Below are positions 17,736 to 26,062 of a stretch of 64,000 nt of DNA, in pieces; position 1 is the first letter of the stretch; the number at the start of each line of letters is the position of its first letter. The stretch lies in the NCBI GenBank assembly GCA_964251665.1, contig CAXUKO010000003.1, forward strand, positions 1 through 64,000, written 5' to 3'. The position numbers were made by a program, and so were the translations under genes. The notes under the pieces were generated by a model, which was given only the letters and a program-made list of their open reading frames with translations, did no database searches and was not told the DNA's origin. Source of the DNA: JBBQLG01 sp964251665. Lineage in GTDB: Bacteria > Bacteroidota > Bacteroidia > Cytophagales > Spirosomataceae.

Positions 17736-17820
17736 TAAGTCAGTAAGTAGCTGCGCCCAAGTTGATAAGTGCTTCGCTCTGAAACGCTTACCAACTTGGG
17801 CGCAGCTACTTACTGACCTA
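17736..17820. repeat. Imperfect 40-bp intergenic inverted repeat
   Basis: Arms 17736-17775 and 17781-17820 match at 36 of 40 positions around a 5-nt loop. It sits between the converging lhgO and ThuA-type genes, starting 5 nt after the lhgO stop. It probably folds as a long RNA hairpin on either strand. Confidence 0.88.
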
Positions 17821-17829
17821 TTAACTGTC

Positions 17830-18543
17830 CTACTTCTTCCGGCCCATCGTCCACTTAATGCCGCCCAGCAGGTGTTGCAGGAACAGGTCTTCTTTGTAGG
17901 ATTCATCGGTATGGCCTAAGCCGGTATAAAACGTCCGGCCACCATCAAACTCGCGGTACCAGGCGATGGGGTGGTTATCACCGTTCTTGCCACCTTCATA
18001 AGTCTTTTCGTCTAACTTGGCCAGCACATTAATGCCACTCTCAATGCTTTTGTAGCTGTACCACTCGTCGAAGCGTTTCCAGACGTCGGGCAGCATTTTT
18101 GTGGCAATAAACTTTTTATCTACCACATCAATTTCGGCGTTCTGCTGCTTGGGATGTGCCAGAAAATAGGCTCCGCAGAGTTGATTGTACCACGGCCATT
18201 CGTATTCGGTATCGGCAGCGGCATGAACGCCGACGTAGCCGCCACCTTGTTTAATGTACTGTTCGAAGGCTGTCTGCTGAGTGGGGTCCAGAACATCGCC
18301 GGTCGTACTCAGGAAGATAATTGTCTTGTATTTCTTCAGGTTATCGAGCGTGAACATGGCCGCATCTTCGGTGGTATCCACCTTAAACTTGTTCTCACTG
18401 CCCAGCTTTACAATAGCGACTTTACCGGCCTCAATGGATTTATGGCGGTAGCCCTTTGTACGGGAAAAGACCAGTATCGCATCCTCGGCAATGGCCGCGC
18501 TGATGCAGAAAACACTTAATACAACCGAAAACAGGATCTTCAT
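17830..18543 (-). CDS. Secreted ThuA-domain protein
   Basis: A 237-residue protein with a signal peptide (MKILFSVVLSVFCISAAIA) and a ThuA-like class I amidotransferase-like fold. Conserved parts are FSRTKGYRHKSI, GGGYVGVHAAADTEYEWPWY, NHPIAWYREF and GRTFYTGLGHTDESY. ThuA proteins are linked to trehalose or other sugar use, but the reaction is not established. Export to the periplasm is inferred from the signal. Confidence 0.9.
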   Translation of the reverse strand: MKILFSVVLSVFCISAAIAEDAILVFSRTKGYRHKSIEAGKVAIVKLGSENKFKVDTTEDAAMFTLDNLKKYKTIIFLSTTGDVLDPTQQTAFEQYIKQGGGYVGVHAAADTEYEWPWYNQLCGAYFLAHPKQQNAEIDVVDKKFIATKMLPDVWKRFDEWYSYKSIESGINVLAKLDEKTYEGGKNGDNHPIAWYREFDGGRTFYTGLGHTDESYKEDLFLQHLLGGIKWTMGRKK

Positions 18544-18617
18544 AATCAGAGTTTAGTAAACGTTCGGTTATAAAAGCACCGGTTTGGTGTTATTTTACCG
18601 GTCTGTCATGCATTTTT

Positions 18618-19076
18618 ATGAAAGTTCGTCCCAGTGTGTTGCTCTTTAATCAGTTGACCAGTGCCCCGCAAACTGAAATTCTGCTGCTTCGATACAACTA
18701 TGGTGGTCAGGATGTGTATGCCTTACCCGGTGGCAACCCCGACAAGGGTGAAACTCTACCTGCGACTATTATCCGTGAATTGAGGGAAGAACTGGGCGTA
18801 ACCGTCCGGGTTGGTACAATGGTGCTGTGTGGCGAAGTGATGATAGACGAGGTCAAAAACGACGTACTACATACCGTTTTTCAGGGTGAAATCATCGCTG
18901 GAACTCCTGAGTTGAACCCCGCTGAAACCACTGCGCTGGAAGTTGTCTGGCAACCAGTGAATGCGTTAGAGGAACTGAACCTGTATCCAAACGTGGGCAA
19001 GGAGATTCATCGCTGGTTTACCGATGACTCGCCGGAGCCGGGTTATATTGGGAAGATTGACCAGCCGTATTTTTAA
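18618..19076 (+). CDS. Nudix hydrolase
   Basis: A 152-residue protein with a full Nudix box: GGNPDKGETLPATIIRELREELGV fits GX5EX7REUXEEXGU, which binds the metal and cleaves a nucleoside diphosphate-X substrate. The substrate cannot be read from the sequence. Its 3' end overlaps the end of the converging symporter gene by 59 bp. Confidence 0.9.
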   Translation: MKVRPSVLLFNQLTSAPQTEILLLRYNYGGQDVYALPGGNPDKGETLPATIIRELREELGVTVRVGTMVLCGEVMIDEVKNDVLHTVFQGEIIAGTPELNPAETTALEVVWQPVNALEELNLYPNVGKEIHRWFTDDSPEPGYIGKIDQPYF

Positions 19077-20439
19077 GACTGCCTGCCACCATGCCGACCG
19101 TACTGGCGATTAGCCCCCACAGCATCGGTGGAAAGTGTGTGTCCAGATACAGGCAGACCAGCCAGACAAAAAAACCTATACTCATAGCCAGCAGGCAACC
19201 CGTCAGGTTGGCTCGTTTCCAGTAAATACCCGCTACCAGCGGCACAAACAGCGATACGAGACTGAATGCCGACGACTCGCTGACGAGGTCGAAAATACTC
19301 ATGTTACGGGCCGTACTCATCCAGACGCTAATAACAGTGATTACCACCACTGCCCATCGGATGGTACGCAGCAGCACACGGTCGCTGAGGTCTGGCCTGA
19401 CGAACTTGACGATGTTTTCGCCGAATACGGTCGCCGGAGCCAGAATTGCTCCGCTCGATACACTCAAAATAGCTGAGGTAACGGCGCCAAAGAACAGGAT
19501 TTGAAGCAGGAGGTTACCATGCCGTAGTACCATGTTCGGGATCAGGAGTTGCTGTCGATTCTCGTCGCCGGTAGCTAATTCAGGATGCAGTAATTTAGCG
19601 CTTAAGGCAATAAACAACGGTAGGAATGCAATCGTGAGGTATAAACCCGACGCCAGATACGACGCCCGAACGGAGGTGTTTTCGGATTTGGCGGCCATCA
19701 CACGCTGAAAAATGTCCTGCTGTGGAATAGACCCCAAGCCAATAACCATCCAGGCGGCTATGTAATTTACCCAACCGTCGAAAGTCATATCAGGCAGGAA
19801 CCTGAAAAAGCCGGCGGGTGTCCGTTGCTGAATCGTTTCCCATCCGCCGACCTGTTGCCACAGCACCACAGAGAGTGCTACCAGCGCCAGTACAATGATC
19901 AGGTTGTGGAAAAAGTCAGTGATCGAGATCGCCCACATACCGCCCAGCAGCGTATAAATCAGCACAATCATGGCGCTGGCCACAATGCAATATTCGCGCT
20001 CAATACCTGTCACCACATTCAGCACAATACCAATGGCTACCAGTTGTGCGGCAATCCAACTGAAATACGACGGGATCATCATCAGGGCCGATACTAACTC
20101 TGCCGCCCGCCCAAACCGAATTCGGAAATAATCGCAGAACGTCGTGATGTTGAGCCGGTATAGCGGTCGGGCAAAAAAGGCACCGACCAGAAACAGGCAC
20201 AGTGCCGACCCGAACGGCTCCTCGATGATGGCCGGAACGCCCCCATTGACAAACTTGGCCGGAGCGCCCATAATGGTTTCGGAGCCGAACCAGGTCGCGA
20301 ACGTAACGGAAGCGGCTAAGGGCAGCGACAGGCCACGCCCAGCCAGTACAAAATCCTGCGAGGTGGTAACGCGCCGGGCAGCCCATGCCCCGACGGCAAT
20401 GTTGGAGAGGAGGTAAAGCGAGATAAAAAGAAGCAGCAT
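19018..20439 (-). CDS. Sodium:solute symporter family protein
   Basis: A 473-residue multi-span membrane protein of the SSS/SLC5 family, with about 12-13 hydrophobic segments. Typical parts are the N-terminal VLAGRGLSLPLAASVTFATWFGSE, GGMWAISITDFFHN and GLGSIPQQDIFQRVMAAKSE. It lies downstream of the myo-inositol oxygenase gene on the same strand, separated by a REP-like palindrome, so inositol or glucuronate is a reasonable guess for the substrate. The last 59 bp overlap the Nudix gene in antisense. Confidence 0.88.
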   Translation of the reverse strand: MLLLFISLYLLSNIAVGAWAARRVTTSQDFVLAGRGLSLPLAASVTFATWFGSETIMGAPAKFVNGGVPAIIEEPFGSALCLFLVGAFFARPLYRLNITTFCDYFRIRFGRAAELVSALMMIPSYFSWIAAQLVAIGIVLNVVTGIEREYCIVASAMIVLIYTLLGGMWAISITDFFHNLIIVLALVALSVVLWQQVGGWETIQQRTPAGFFRFLPDMTFDGWVNYIAAWMVIGLGSIPQQDIFQRVMAAKSENTSVRASYLASGLYLTIAFLPLFIALSAKLLHPELATGDENRQQLLIPNMVLRHGNLLLQILFFGAVTSAILSVSSGAILAPATVFGENIVKFVRPDLSDRVLLRTIRWAVVVITVISVWMSTARNMSIFDLVSESSAFSLVSLFVPLVAGIYWKRANLTGCLLAMSIGFFVWLVCLYLDTHFPPMLWGLIASTVGMVAGSLKNTAGQSSQYNPAPASHR

Positions 20440-20453
20440 CAGTGTGGAGTAGT

Positions 20454-20542
20454 GACCTGTAGAGACGCAATATTTTGCGTCTCACCGGCTAGTAACAAAG
20501 CTGCCGCGAAATGAGACGCAAAATATTGCGTCTCTACAGGTC
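20454..20542. repeat. REP-like double palindrome, perfect 31-bp arms
   Basis: Arms 20454-20484 and 20512-20542 are perfect reverse complements. Each arm contains its own near-palindrome, GAGACGCAA-TAT-TTTGCGTCTC, so the element is a pair of inverted repeat units around a 27-nt centre. This form resembles repetitive extragenic palindromes. It lies between the inositol oxygenase gene and the downstream symporter gene. Confidence 0.9.
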
Positions 20543-20556
20543 CGCCGGTGCAATGT

Positions 20557-21432
20557 CTACAGCCGCACTGTTGCGGGCAGGTATTTCGCGATCAGGTCTT
20601 CGTAGTAGGGTTTTAGTTCGCTTACGACTGGTGGTTTGGGGCTCTTTGAATAGAGATCGTAGGGGTTAAATTTATTTACCCAGGGCAGCATCGCCCGGTC
20701 GTGATCGTCCAATAAGTGGTCGTAGGCGTGTTCACGGTGCTGTGAATAGAAGGAGTGATAGCGAATCATATACAGCGCCGGTTCGGGCAGGTAATTTTTC
20801 GTGATCTGGTACAGATACTCATCATGCCCCCACGACATGTGTACGTTCTTAAGACCACAGTTCGGCTCGTAAACACCATATTTAGTGTTATAGCGTTCGT
20901 CGTGGCTATCAAGGTTTGCCGCAAAGAATTCGGGATAAACAATCTTGTCCGAGTGCTTGCAGCCCACCGGGAAGGTATCGCCCACGACGGCCCACTGCGG
21001 CTCACCGAACAGACAAAGCACTTTACCCATATCGTGCAGAAAGCCCGTTAGTATAAACCAGTCCGGATGTCCATCGGCGCGGATGGCCTCAGCCGTTTGC
21101 AACAGGTGCTGTAGTTGATCGAGGTCGGTATCGGGGTCCGAATCGTCGACGAGCGTATTCAGAAATTCCATTGCGTTCCAAACCGGCATCTCCTTCTTGT
21201 CGAATTTCAGGAACTCACGTTCTTTCTCCTGCACGAAATCAAAGGTCTGGTAGCGGTGATTCAGGCGATAAAACTCCCGTACGGTATCCCGCTCCGGACT
21301 ATCATAATTGCGATATTCCGTCTTAGCCTTGTGTTCCGGCTCCGGGTAGCGCAGAAGAACGTCGTCCTCCCACAATTCGATGCTGGCGAGAGGGTTGCTC
21401 TCCTGTTGGGTAAATGCCAGTTGGTTTTGCAT
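20557..21432 (-). CDS. myo-Inositol oxygenase
   Basis: Oxidises myo-inositol with O2 to D-glucuronate at a mixed-valent di-iron centre. All six iron ligands of the animal enzyme have counterparts in the 291-residue protein: His109 (QHLLQTAE), His133-Asp134 (LHDMGK), His203 (WGHDEY), His226 (YHSFY) and Asp245 (HDRAMLPWV). Lys137, the substrate lysine, is also present. The stretch FGEPQWAVVGDTFPVGC (142-158) matches the human sequence as I remember it. A good TTTG-N18-TACTTTTG promoter lies just upstream. The two flanking symporter genes suggest uptake of the substrate or a related sugar. Confidence 0.95.
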   Translation of the reverse strand: MQNQLAFTQQESNPLASIELWEDDVLLRYPEPEHKAKTEYRNYDSPERDTVREFYRLNHRYQTFDFVQEKEREFLKFDKKEMPVWNAMEFLNTLVDDSDPDTDLDQLQHLLQTAEAIRADGHPDWFILTGFLHDMGKVLCLFGEPQWAVVGDTFPVGCKHSDKIVYPEFFAANLDSHDERYNTKYGVYEPNCGLKNVHMSWGHDEYLYQITKNYLPEPALYMIRYHSFYSQHREHAYDHLLDDHDRAMLPWVNKFNPYDLYSKSPKPPVVSELKPYYEDLIAKYLPATVRL

Positions 21433-21462
21433 ATAGATTTAAGAATTGACGCGATAGACTAT

Positions 21463-21492
21463 CAAAAGTAAAGGTATTTTCTGAACGACAAA
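21463..21492 (-). promoter_or_regulatory. Bacteroidota-type promoter for myo-inositol oxygenase
   Basis: On the minus strand TTTG (21492-21489) and TACTTTTG (21470-21463) are spaced by 18 nt, matching the -33 TTTG / -7 TAnnTTTG consensus of Bacteroidota. The expected start point is near 21457, about 25 nt before the ATG. Confidence 0.65.
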
Positions 21493-21561
21493 TTCTATTA
21501 AATGAATTTATTAAAGCTACTTTATCTGGCTGTTAATCAGTCATGATACAACTTGGGCTTC

Positions 21562-23199
21562 TTACCAGAACATAGAATAAAGTCCAGCTAAAATGCCCGC
21601 AATAGCTACCGAACCGGCAATGAATGAAGGCGATACCCGGAACATGCGCTGATCGATAGCTAATCCCTTTGGGTTATGAACACTGGCCGGATCAGTCAGC
21701 GATACCAGCACCATGAGCAGCATATCAATACCAAAGACCCAGGTTGTACGGTGCAGAAACGGAATCTCAGCGGCCTGGCGTCCAAATAGGTGCATAAGCT
21801 CCGGCCAGAACTTGAACAGGATAGACAACGGAATCGTCAGGATAGCAACGGTCATGGCCGCCCGGTTGGTGGCGCGTTTCCAGAAAAAACCCAGCACGAA
21901 AATTGAAAAGACACCTGGTGTGAGAAAATTGGTGTATTCCTGAATGTATTGATACACCTGATCGAACGACCGCAGCATTGGCGCGATGAGGATGGCTACG
22001 ATGAATGATACCACCACCGCCCAGCGGCCGACGTTGACCAGCTTTCGTTCCGACGCGTCTTTGTTGAAAAACTTTTGGTAGATATCCAGCGTGAAAATGG
22101 TTGAGATACTGTTGCACTTTCCGGCCAGCGACGCTACTACAGCCGCCGTCAGGGCCGCAAAGGCCAGCCCTTTCATGCCGGTTGGCAGCAGGTTCATCAG
22201 CACTGGGTAGGCGTTGTCTGGTCTGACAATCCCATTCGCGTCGGTCATGGCCGCTTTAAATGTACCATCCTGATACAGCACAAAAGCCGCAATGCCTGGA
22301 ATGACCACAATCAGGGGGATCATTAGCTTCATGAAAGCCGCGAAAAGGATACCGCTGCGGGCAGTCTTCAGGTCGGCACCCAGTGCCCGCTGGACAATGT
22401 ACTGGTTGCACCCCCAGTAATAAAGATTATTGATCCACATGCCACCCAGCACCAGCGACAAGCCGGGCAGGGCATTGTAATGTGGGTGTCCTTCGGCAAA
22501 AAACATGTGAAAATGGTCGTCGGAGCGGGCACGGAGGGCTTGTAATCCATTCCAGACGCCATCGACGCCCGATTTATCCGCCACAAGCTGCAACGACAGA
22601 TAGGTCACGACCAAACCGCCAAAAACCAGCACTACGACCTGAATAACGTCGGTGTAGCCAATCACTTTCATGCCGCCGAGTGTAATAAAAATAGCGAAAA
22701 CGGCCAGCCCAATGGTACAGGCCGTAAACGAGATGCCCACCAGCGACTCAATGGCAATCGCACCCAGATACAGAATAGACGTAAGGTTGACGAGTACATA
22801 AACCACCAGCCAGAAAATAGCCAGAATGGTGCTAACAGTATCGCTGTACCGTTGCGCCAGAAACTGAGGCATTGTCGAAATCCGGTTCTTCAGATAAATG
22901 GGGATAAAGAATACCGCAACAATAACCAGCGTAGCAGCGGCAATCCACTCGTACGACGAAATGGCGAGTCCCATCGCGAATCCTGACCCAGCCATGCCGA
23001 TAAAATGTTCGGCGGAAATGTTGGACGCAATGAGCGATGCGCCAATGGCCCACCATGTTAGGGAGCCTTCAGCCAGGAAAAAATCTTTGGTATTAGTTTC
23101 GCCCGACTTTTTGCTTCGGTAAATCCAATAGCCGTAGCCAACAACGATGATAAAATAGGTAAGAAAAACCGCGTAATCGGCGGCAGCGAGGTGATTCAT
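21562..23199 (-). CDS. Sodium/sugar symporter (SGLT-like, SSS family)
   Basis: A 545-residue membrane protein close to the vSGLT branch of the SSS family. Conserved parts are NISAEHFIGMAGSGFAMGLA in TM2, IPIYLKNRISTMPQFLAQRY, the YTDVIQVVVLVFGG helix and LTAAVVASLAGKCNSISTIFT, which contains the sodium-site Ser/Thr region. It is upstream of the inositol oxygenase gene on the same strand, 129 nt away. Likely substrates are inositol, hexoses or glucuronate; this is inferred from context. Confidence 0.9.
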   Translation of the reverse strand: MNHLAAADYAVFLTYFIIVVGYGYWIYRSKKSGETNTKDFFLAEGSLTWWAIGASLIASNISAEHFIGMAGSGFAMGLAISSYEWIAAATLVIVAVFFIPIYLKNRISTMPQFLAQRYSDTVSTILAIFWLVVYVLVNLTSILYLGAIAIESLVGISFTACTIGLAVFAIFITLGGMKVIGYTDVIQVVVLVFGGLVVTYLSLQLVADKSGVDGVWNGLQALRARSDDHFHMFFAEGHPHYNALPGLSLVLGGMWINNLYYWGCNQYIVQRALGADLKTARSGILFAAFMKLMIPLIVVIPGIAAFVLYQDGTFKAAMTDANGIVRPDNAYPVLMNLLPTGMKGLAFAALTAAVVASLAGKCNSISTIFTLDIYQKFFNKDASERKLVNVGRWAVVVSFIVAILIAPMLRSFDQVYQYIQEYTNFLTPGVFSIFVLGFFWKRATNRAAMTVAILTIPLSILFKFWPELMHLFGRQAAEIPFLHRTTWVFGIDMLLMVLVSLTDPASVHNPKGLAIDQRMFRVSPSFIAGSVAIAGILAGLYSMFW

Positions 23200-23322
23200 G
23201 GCGGCAGGGGCTTAGGTAAGATTAAAAGACGATGGCCTTCCAATTTTACCACTACTGGCCTCCTGCTACACGATTGACATGGCTAACGGGGCGTTACATT
23301 ACCCTGATTTATTCTCTTGGTA

Positions 23323-25833
23323 TTACAAATTCACCCAGGCTGATACCTTAATGGCGAAGGGTGTAACGTTGGGTAAATCCCGATACGTGAGCCGGTGAAT
23401 GGCATCGACCCGGAAGAGTTTGAAGATATTATCGATTCCATAACCGACTTCTACGTACGGTGTCCGGCCCAGCGCCCGAAACCCGCTCAGCACGTTGCCC
23501 TGCGTATCGGTAGCCGGTGTCAGCGCCTGGTTGGCGGCACTGACGCCCCCGAACAGGACTTTAGCCGTAGCGACGGTGCGCCATTTCAGTCGCCGGATGG
23601 CGGGAATCCGGTTGAAAAACAAGCCCTCGAAGTTATGCTCGATTTTGGCCGCGACGTACCGGTCCGACGCGAACTCAAAGTAGTTCATCAGGTTGTATGC
23701 ATTGCCCAGTCGGAACGACGACTGGTTACCAACCGGAATGAACAGCAGCGGGTAGGGTACTGTAGACGGAATTATGCCGCCATCGACCACGTAGGTTGTC
23801 CGGCCCAGCACGCCCATCCGAAACGAGTGCTTCAGTTCGAGCGAGAAGCGCTGGTAGGTAAAGTTACTGCCCAGCACATTACGCAGGCTGAGGGCGTAGC
23901 GAAACGTCAGCACGGGCTTGCGCGACGACCCGATGGTAAACCGGTCGTTGTCGTTCTGAAGCTGGATTTCATCGGGTGCAAAACGCGTTTCCCAGAGTAG
24001 TTCGGTCGTTTCGTAGCTGCTTTTCAGATGGGTTTCAGTCGGGTCGTTGGTCGGTGTACGATAAGCAAACGAGAATAACGGCTCGAAGGAACGGCTTCGT
24101 AAACCAAGTGTCTGGGTGAATCCCTTACCGAGGTCACGCCGGATGTAGGCATATCGCTGTTCCTGAAGATAGGGACGCCGTTGCTGCCCGAACCGGGCAT
24201 AAGCCAGAAAAATCGTGCTGTTGATGGTTTCGGGCGAGACGCCTATCTGCTCCATGTCGTAGCTATGCTGAAACCCGATAACGGTCCAGGGCTTGCGGCT
24301 GGCAATATATTCGGCGCCGATGTTGTACTTCACCCGCTGATCGCGGGTGCCACAAGCCAGGTAACCACTCAGTACCCATCGGCGGCTAAAACCCGCATTG
24401 GTGCGCAGGCTCAGCCGAATCCGATTCCCCTCGACGGTATTGTTAGCATAGCTATACAGTAACGGCCCAATGTCGAGGTGAGTATTTCCCAGCGGCTGGT
24501 AACCGCCGTTGGCCGCCAGTTTCAGAAACTCGCTGCTGGCCCGGATAATGGGTACATTCTGCACCGAATCGACTACCCGGAACGCCCGGTTTTCGGCCTC
24601 GGTCAGCGGGTCAGGGCGGGCCTGCTGCCAGTACGTGGGGTCGTCCTGCCGGTATCCGTTGGCCAGTTCAATAGCCGGGTCGTAGAAACCAGCGGGTTGG
24701 GGTTTATTAATGACAATGTTGCTGGCCGCCATGTAAAAACGTACCAGTGCCCCCGGTGCATTGGCAGTCAGCTGGTCGGTGTCGATAACGATATGCGTGC
24801 GGGTCGGCAGTCGGGCACCCGGTGTCAGGGTTTCGTATTCCTGCTCAATACGCAGTTCGTCCACAAAGTTGATGTTGGCCTGTTTTCCCACGCGGGCATC
24901 GAGCTGTACCAGCCCAAGCCGGGTGGTATCAAGCCACATCGTACCGGCGAAAGCCAGATCAGTCGCTCGTTTGGGTTCGTAGTCGATCTGGTAACAGACT
25001 GTTTCGCCAATGGCCAGCGTGTCAACCATTCGATAGGTGTATGTCGCCTGCCACACTTCGCCCACCGGCGATGCAATGTCCTTTTGCAGCACCCTGACGT
25101 ATGGGCGGTAGAAGTTATATTGCTGAAAAGTGGCTCCCGTAAATTGAGACACCAAACTGCCATCCGTAATACCTACGGCCTTAATGCGTGTTTTCAGGAT
25201 ACGCTCTTTGGTTCGATCCGGCTGGTTACGCTGGTAATACTCCGATGCATTCTCGGAAATGAAAACCGGGACGGCAGGCAGGCCTTTCTCATCGGTAACG
25301 GAGGGTAACCCACTTAACAATCGCCCAACGGGACCGGGCCGGCGATTACGCTGCCGGGAACGTCGCCCGAAATCGTTGATATACCCCTCGACGCGGGCGT
25401 AGTTATCGTACTGAAACGCGGACAGTTGGTCGGGATCGAACTCAGCCCGGCGTTTGGCGGCCTCCCGCAACACCCGGTAAGCCGGGTCACCCCCTTTGCC
25501 ATACACCCGGACTTCCTGTAAACTGGTCGCGGCCGGGAGGAGTTGAATATCGACGGTCTGAGCGAGTTCTTTCGTTAAAGCAACGGTACGGTTACGATAG
25601 CCAAGACTTTGCACAATGAGCGAGTCGCTCAATTGCGTTGTCGTTAACGTAAAGCGGCCATCAGCGTCGGCAGTCGTGCCGGTAGGCCGGTTTTGAAGAG
25701 CTATAGCGGCAAAAGGAATTCCCTCATTGGTGTTCGTGGTGATGCGGCCGGTAATTCGGTAGGTTGACTGCGCCCGTGAAGAGAATGACAACAGTACAAC
25801 TATCGAAAACCAAAGTATGGATAGATGCTTCAT
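23323..25833 (-). CDS. DUF5686 outer-membrane protein with carboxypeptidase-regulatory-like domain
   Basis: An 836-residue exported protein. After a signal peptide (about 1-22) comes a CarboxypepD_reg-like beta-sandwich (TYRITGRITTNTNEGIPFAAI through SDSLIVQSLGYRNRTVAL), as at the start of many SusC-type proteins. The DUF5686 region follows, with alternating beta-strands and a terminal aromatic-rich strand (AIKVSAWVNL) typical of an outer-membrane barrel. There is no TonB plug domain. The function of the family is unknown. An 18-bp inverted repeat lies just upstream at 25843-25895. Confidence 0.88.
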   Translation of the reverse strand: MKHLSILWFSIVVLLSFSSRAQSTYRITGRITTNTNEGIPFAAIALQNRPTGTTADADGRFTLTTTQLSDSLIVQSLGYRNRTVALTKELAQTVDIQLLPAATSLQEVRVYGKGGDPAYRVLREAAKRRAEFDPDQLSAFQYDNYARVEGYINDFGRRSRQRNRRPGPVGRLLSGLPSVTDEKGLPAVPVFISENASEYYQRNQPDRTKERILKTRIKAVGITDGSLVSQFTGATFQQYNFYRPYVRVLQKDIASPVGEVWQATYTYRMVDTLAIGETVCYQIDYEPKRATDLAFAGTMWLDTTRLGLVQLDARVGKQANINFVDELRIEQEYETLTPGARLPTRTHIVIDTDQLTANAPGALVRFYMAASNIVINKPQPAGFYDPAIELANGYRQDDPTYWQQARPDPLTEAENRAFRVVDSVQNVPIIRASSEFLKLAANGGYQPLGNTHLDIGPLLYSYANNTVEGNRIRLSLRTNAGFSRRWVLSGYLACGTRDQRVKYNIGAEYIASRKPWTVIGFQHSYDMEQIGVSPETINSTIFLAYARFGQQRRPYLQEQRYAYIRRDLGKGFTQTLGLRSRSFEPLFSFAYRTPTNDPTETHLKSSYETTELLWETRFAPDEIQLQNDNDRFTIGSSRKPVLTFRYALSLRNVLGSNFTYQRFSLELKHSFRMGVLGRTTYVVDGGIIPSTVPYPLLFIPVGNQSSFRLGNAYNLMNYFEFASDRYVAAKIEHNFEGLFFNRIPAIRRLKWRTVATAKVLFGGVSAANQALTPATDTQGNVLSGFRALGRTPYVEVGYGIDNIFKLFRVDAIHRLTYRDLPNVTPFAIKVSAWVNL

Positions 25834-25842
25834 ACGTCAAGT

Positions 25843-25895
25843 AGTAAACTGTGTTGACTAATCGATTAACTGAATTATAGTCAACAAGGTTTACT
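25843..25895. repeat. 18-bp inverted repeat upstream of the DUF5686 gene
   Basis: Arms 25843-25860 and 25878-25895 match at 16 of 18 positions (core TGTTGACTA / TAGTCAACA is perfect) with an AT-rich 17-nt centre. It begins 10 bp before the DUF5686 start codon, within the 229-bp gap shared with the divergent EcsC gene. It could be an operator or a leader-RNA hairpin. Confidence 0.65.
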
Positions 25896-26062
25896 ATATA
25901 AGGTTGATTGTGGAAATAAGTCAGGGTCCCCGGCCTTGTTACGAGAAAACAGAGCCATCGCTATCAGGTATCCTGTTGATTCCCTTACTTTTAGAAAAGC
26001 TGTTTCGTTGCTGTCCGATTGAAAATTCGTGTCAGCTTGTCCAGTTTTAGCGTTTACTGTCT

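Noticed and set aside
23395..24000. 201-codon plus-strand frame
   Set aside because: Antisense to the same DUF5686 gene; composition is that of a shadow frame.
24478..25308. 276-codon frame on the plus strand
   Set aside because: It lies wholly antisense to the DUF5686 gene, which has clear domains, and its own product has no recognisable motif.
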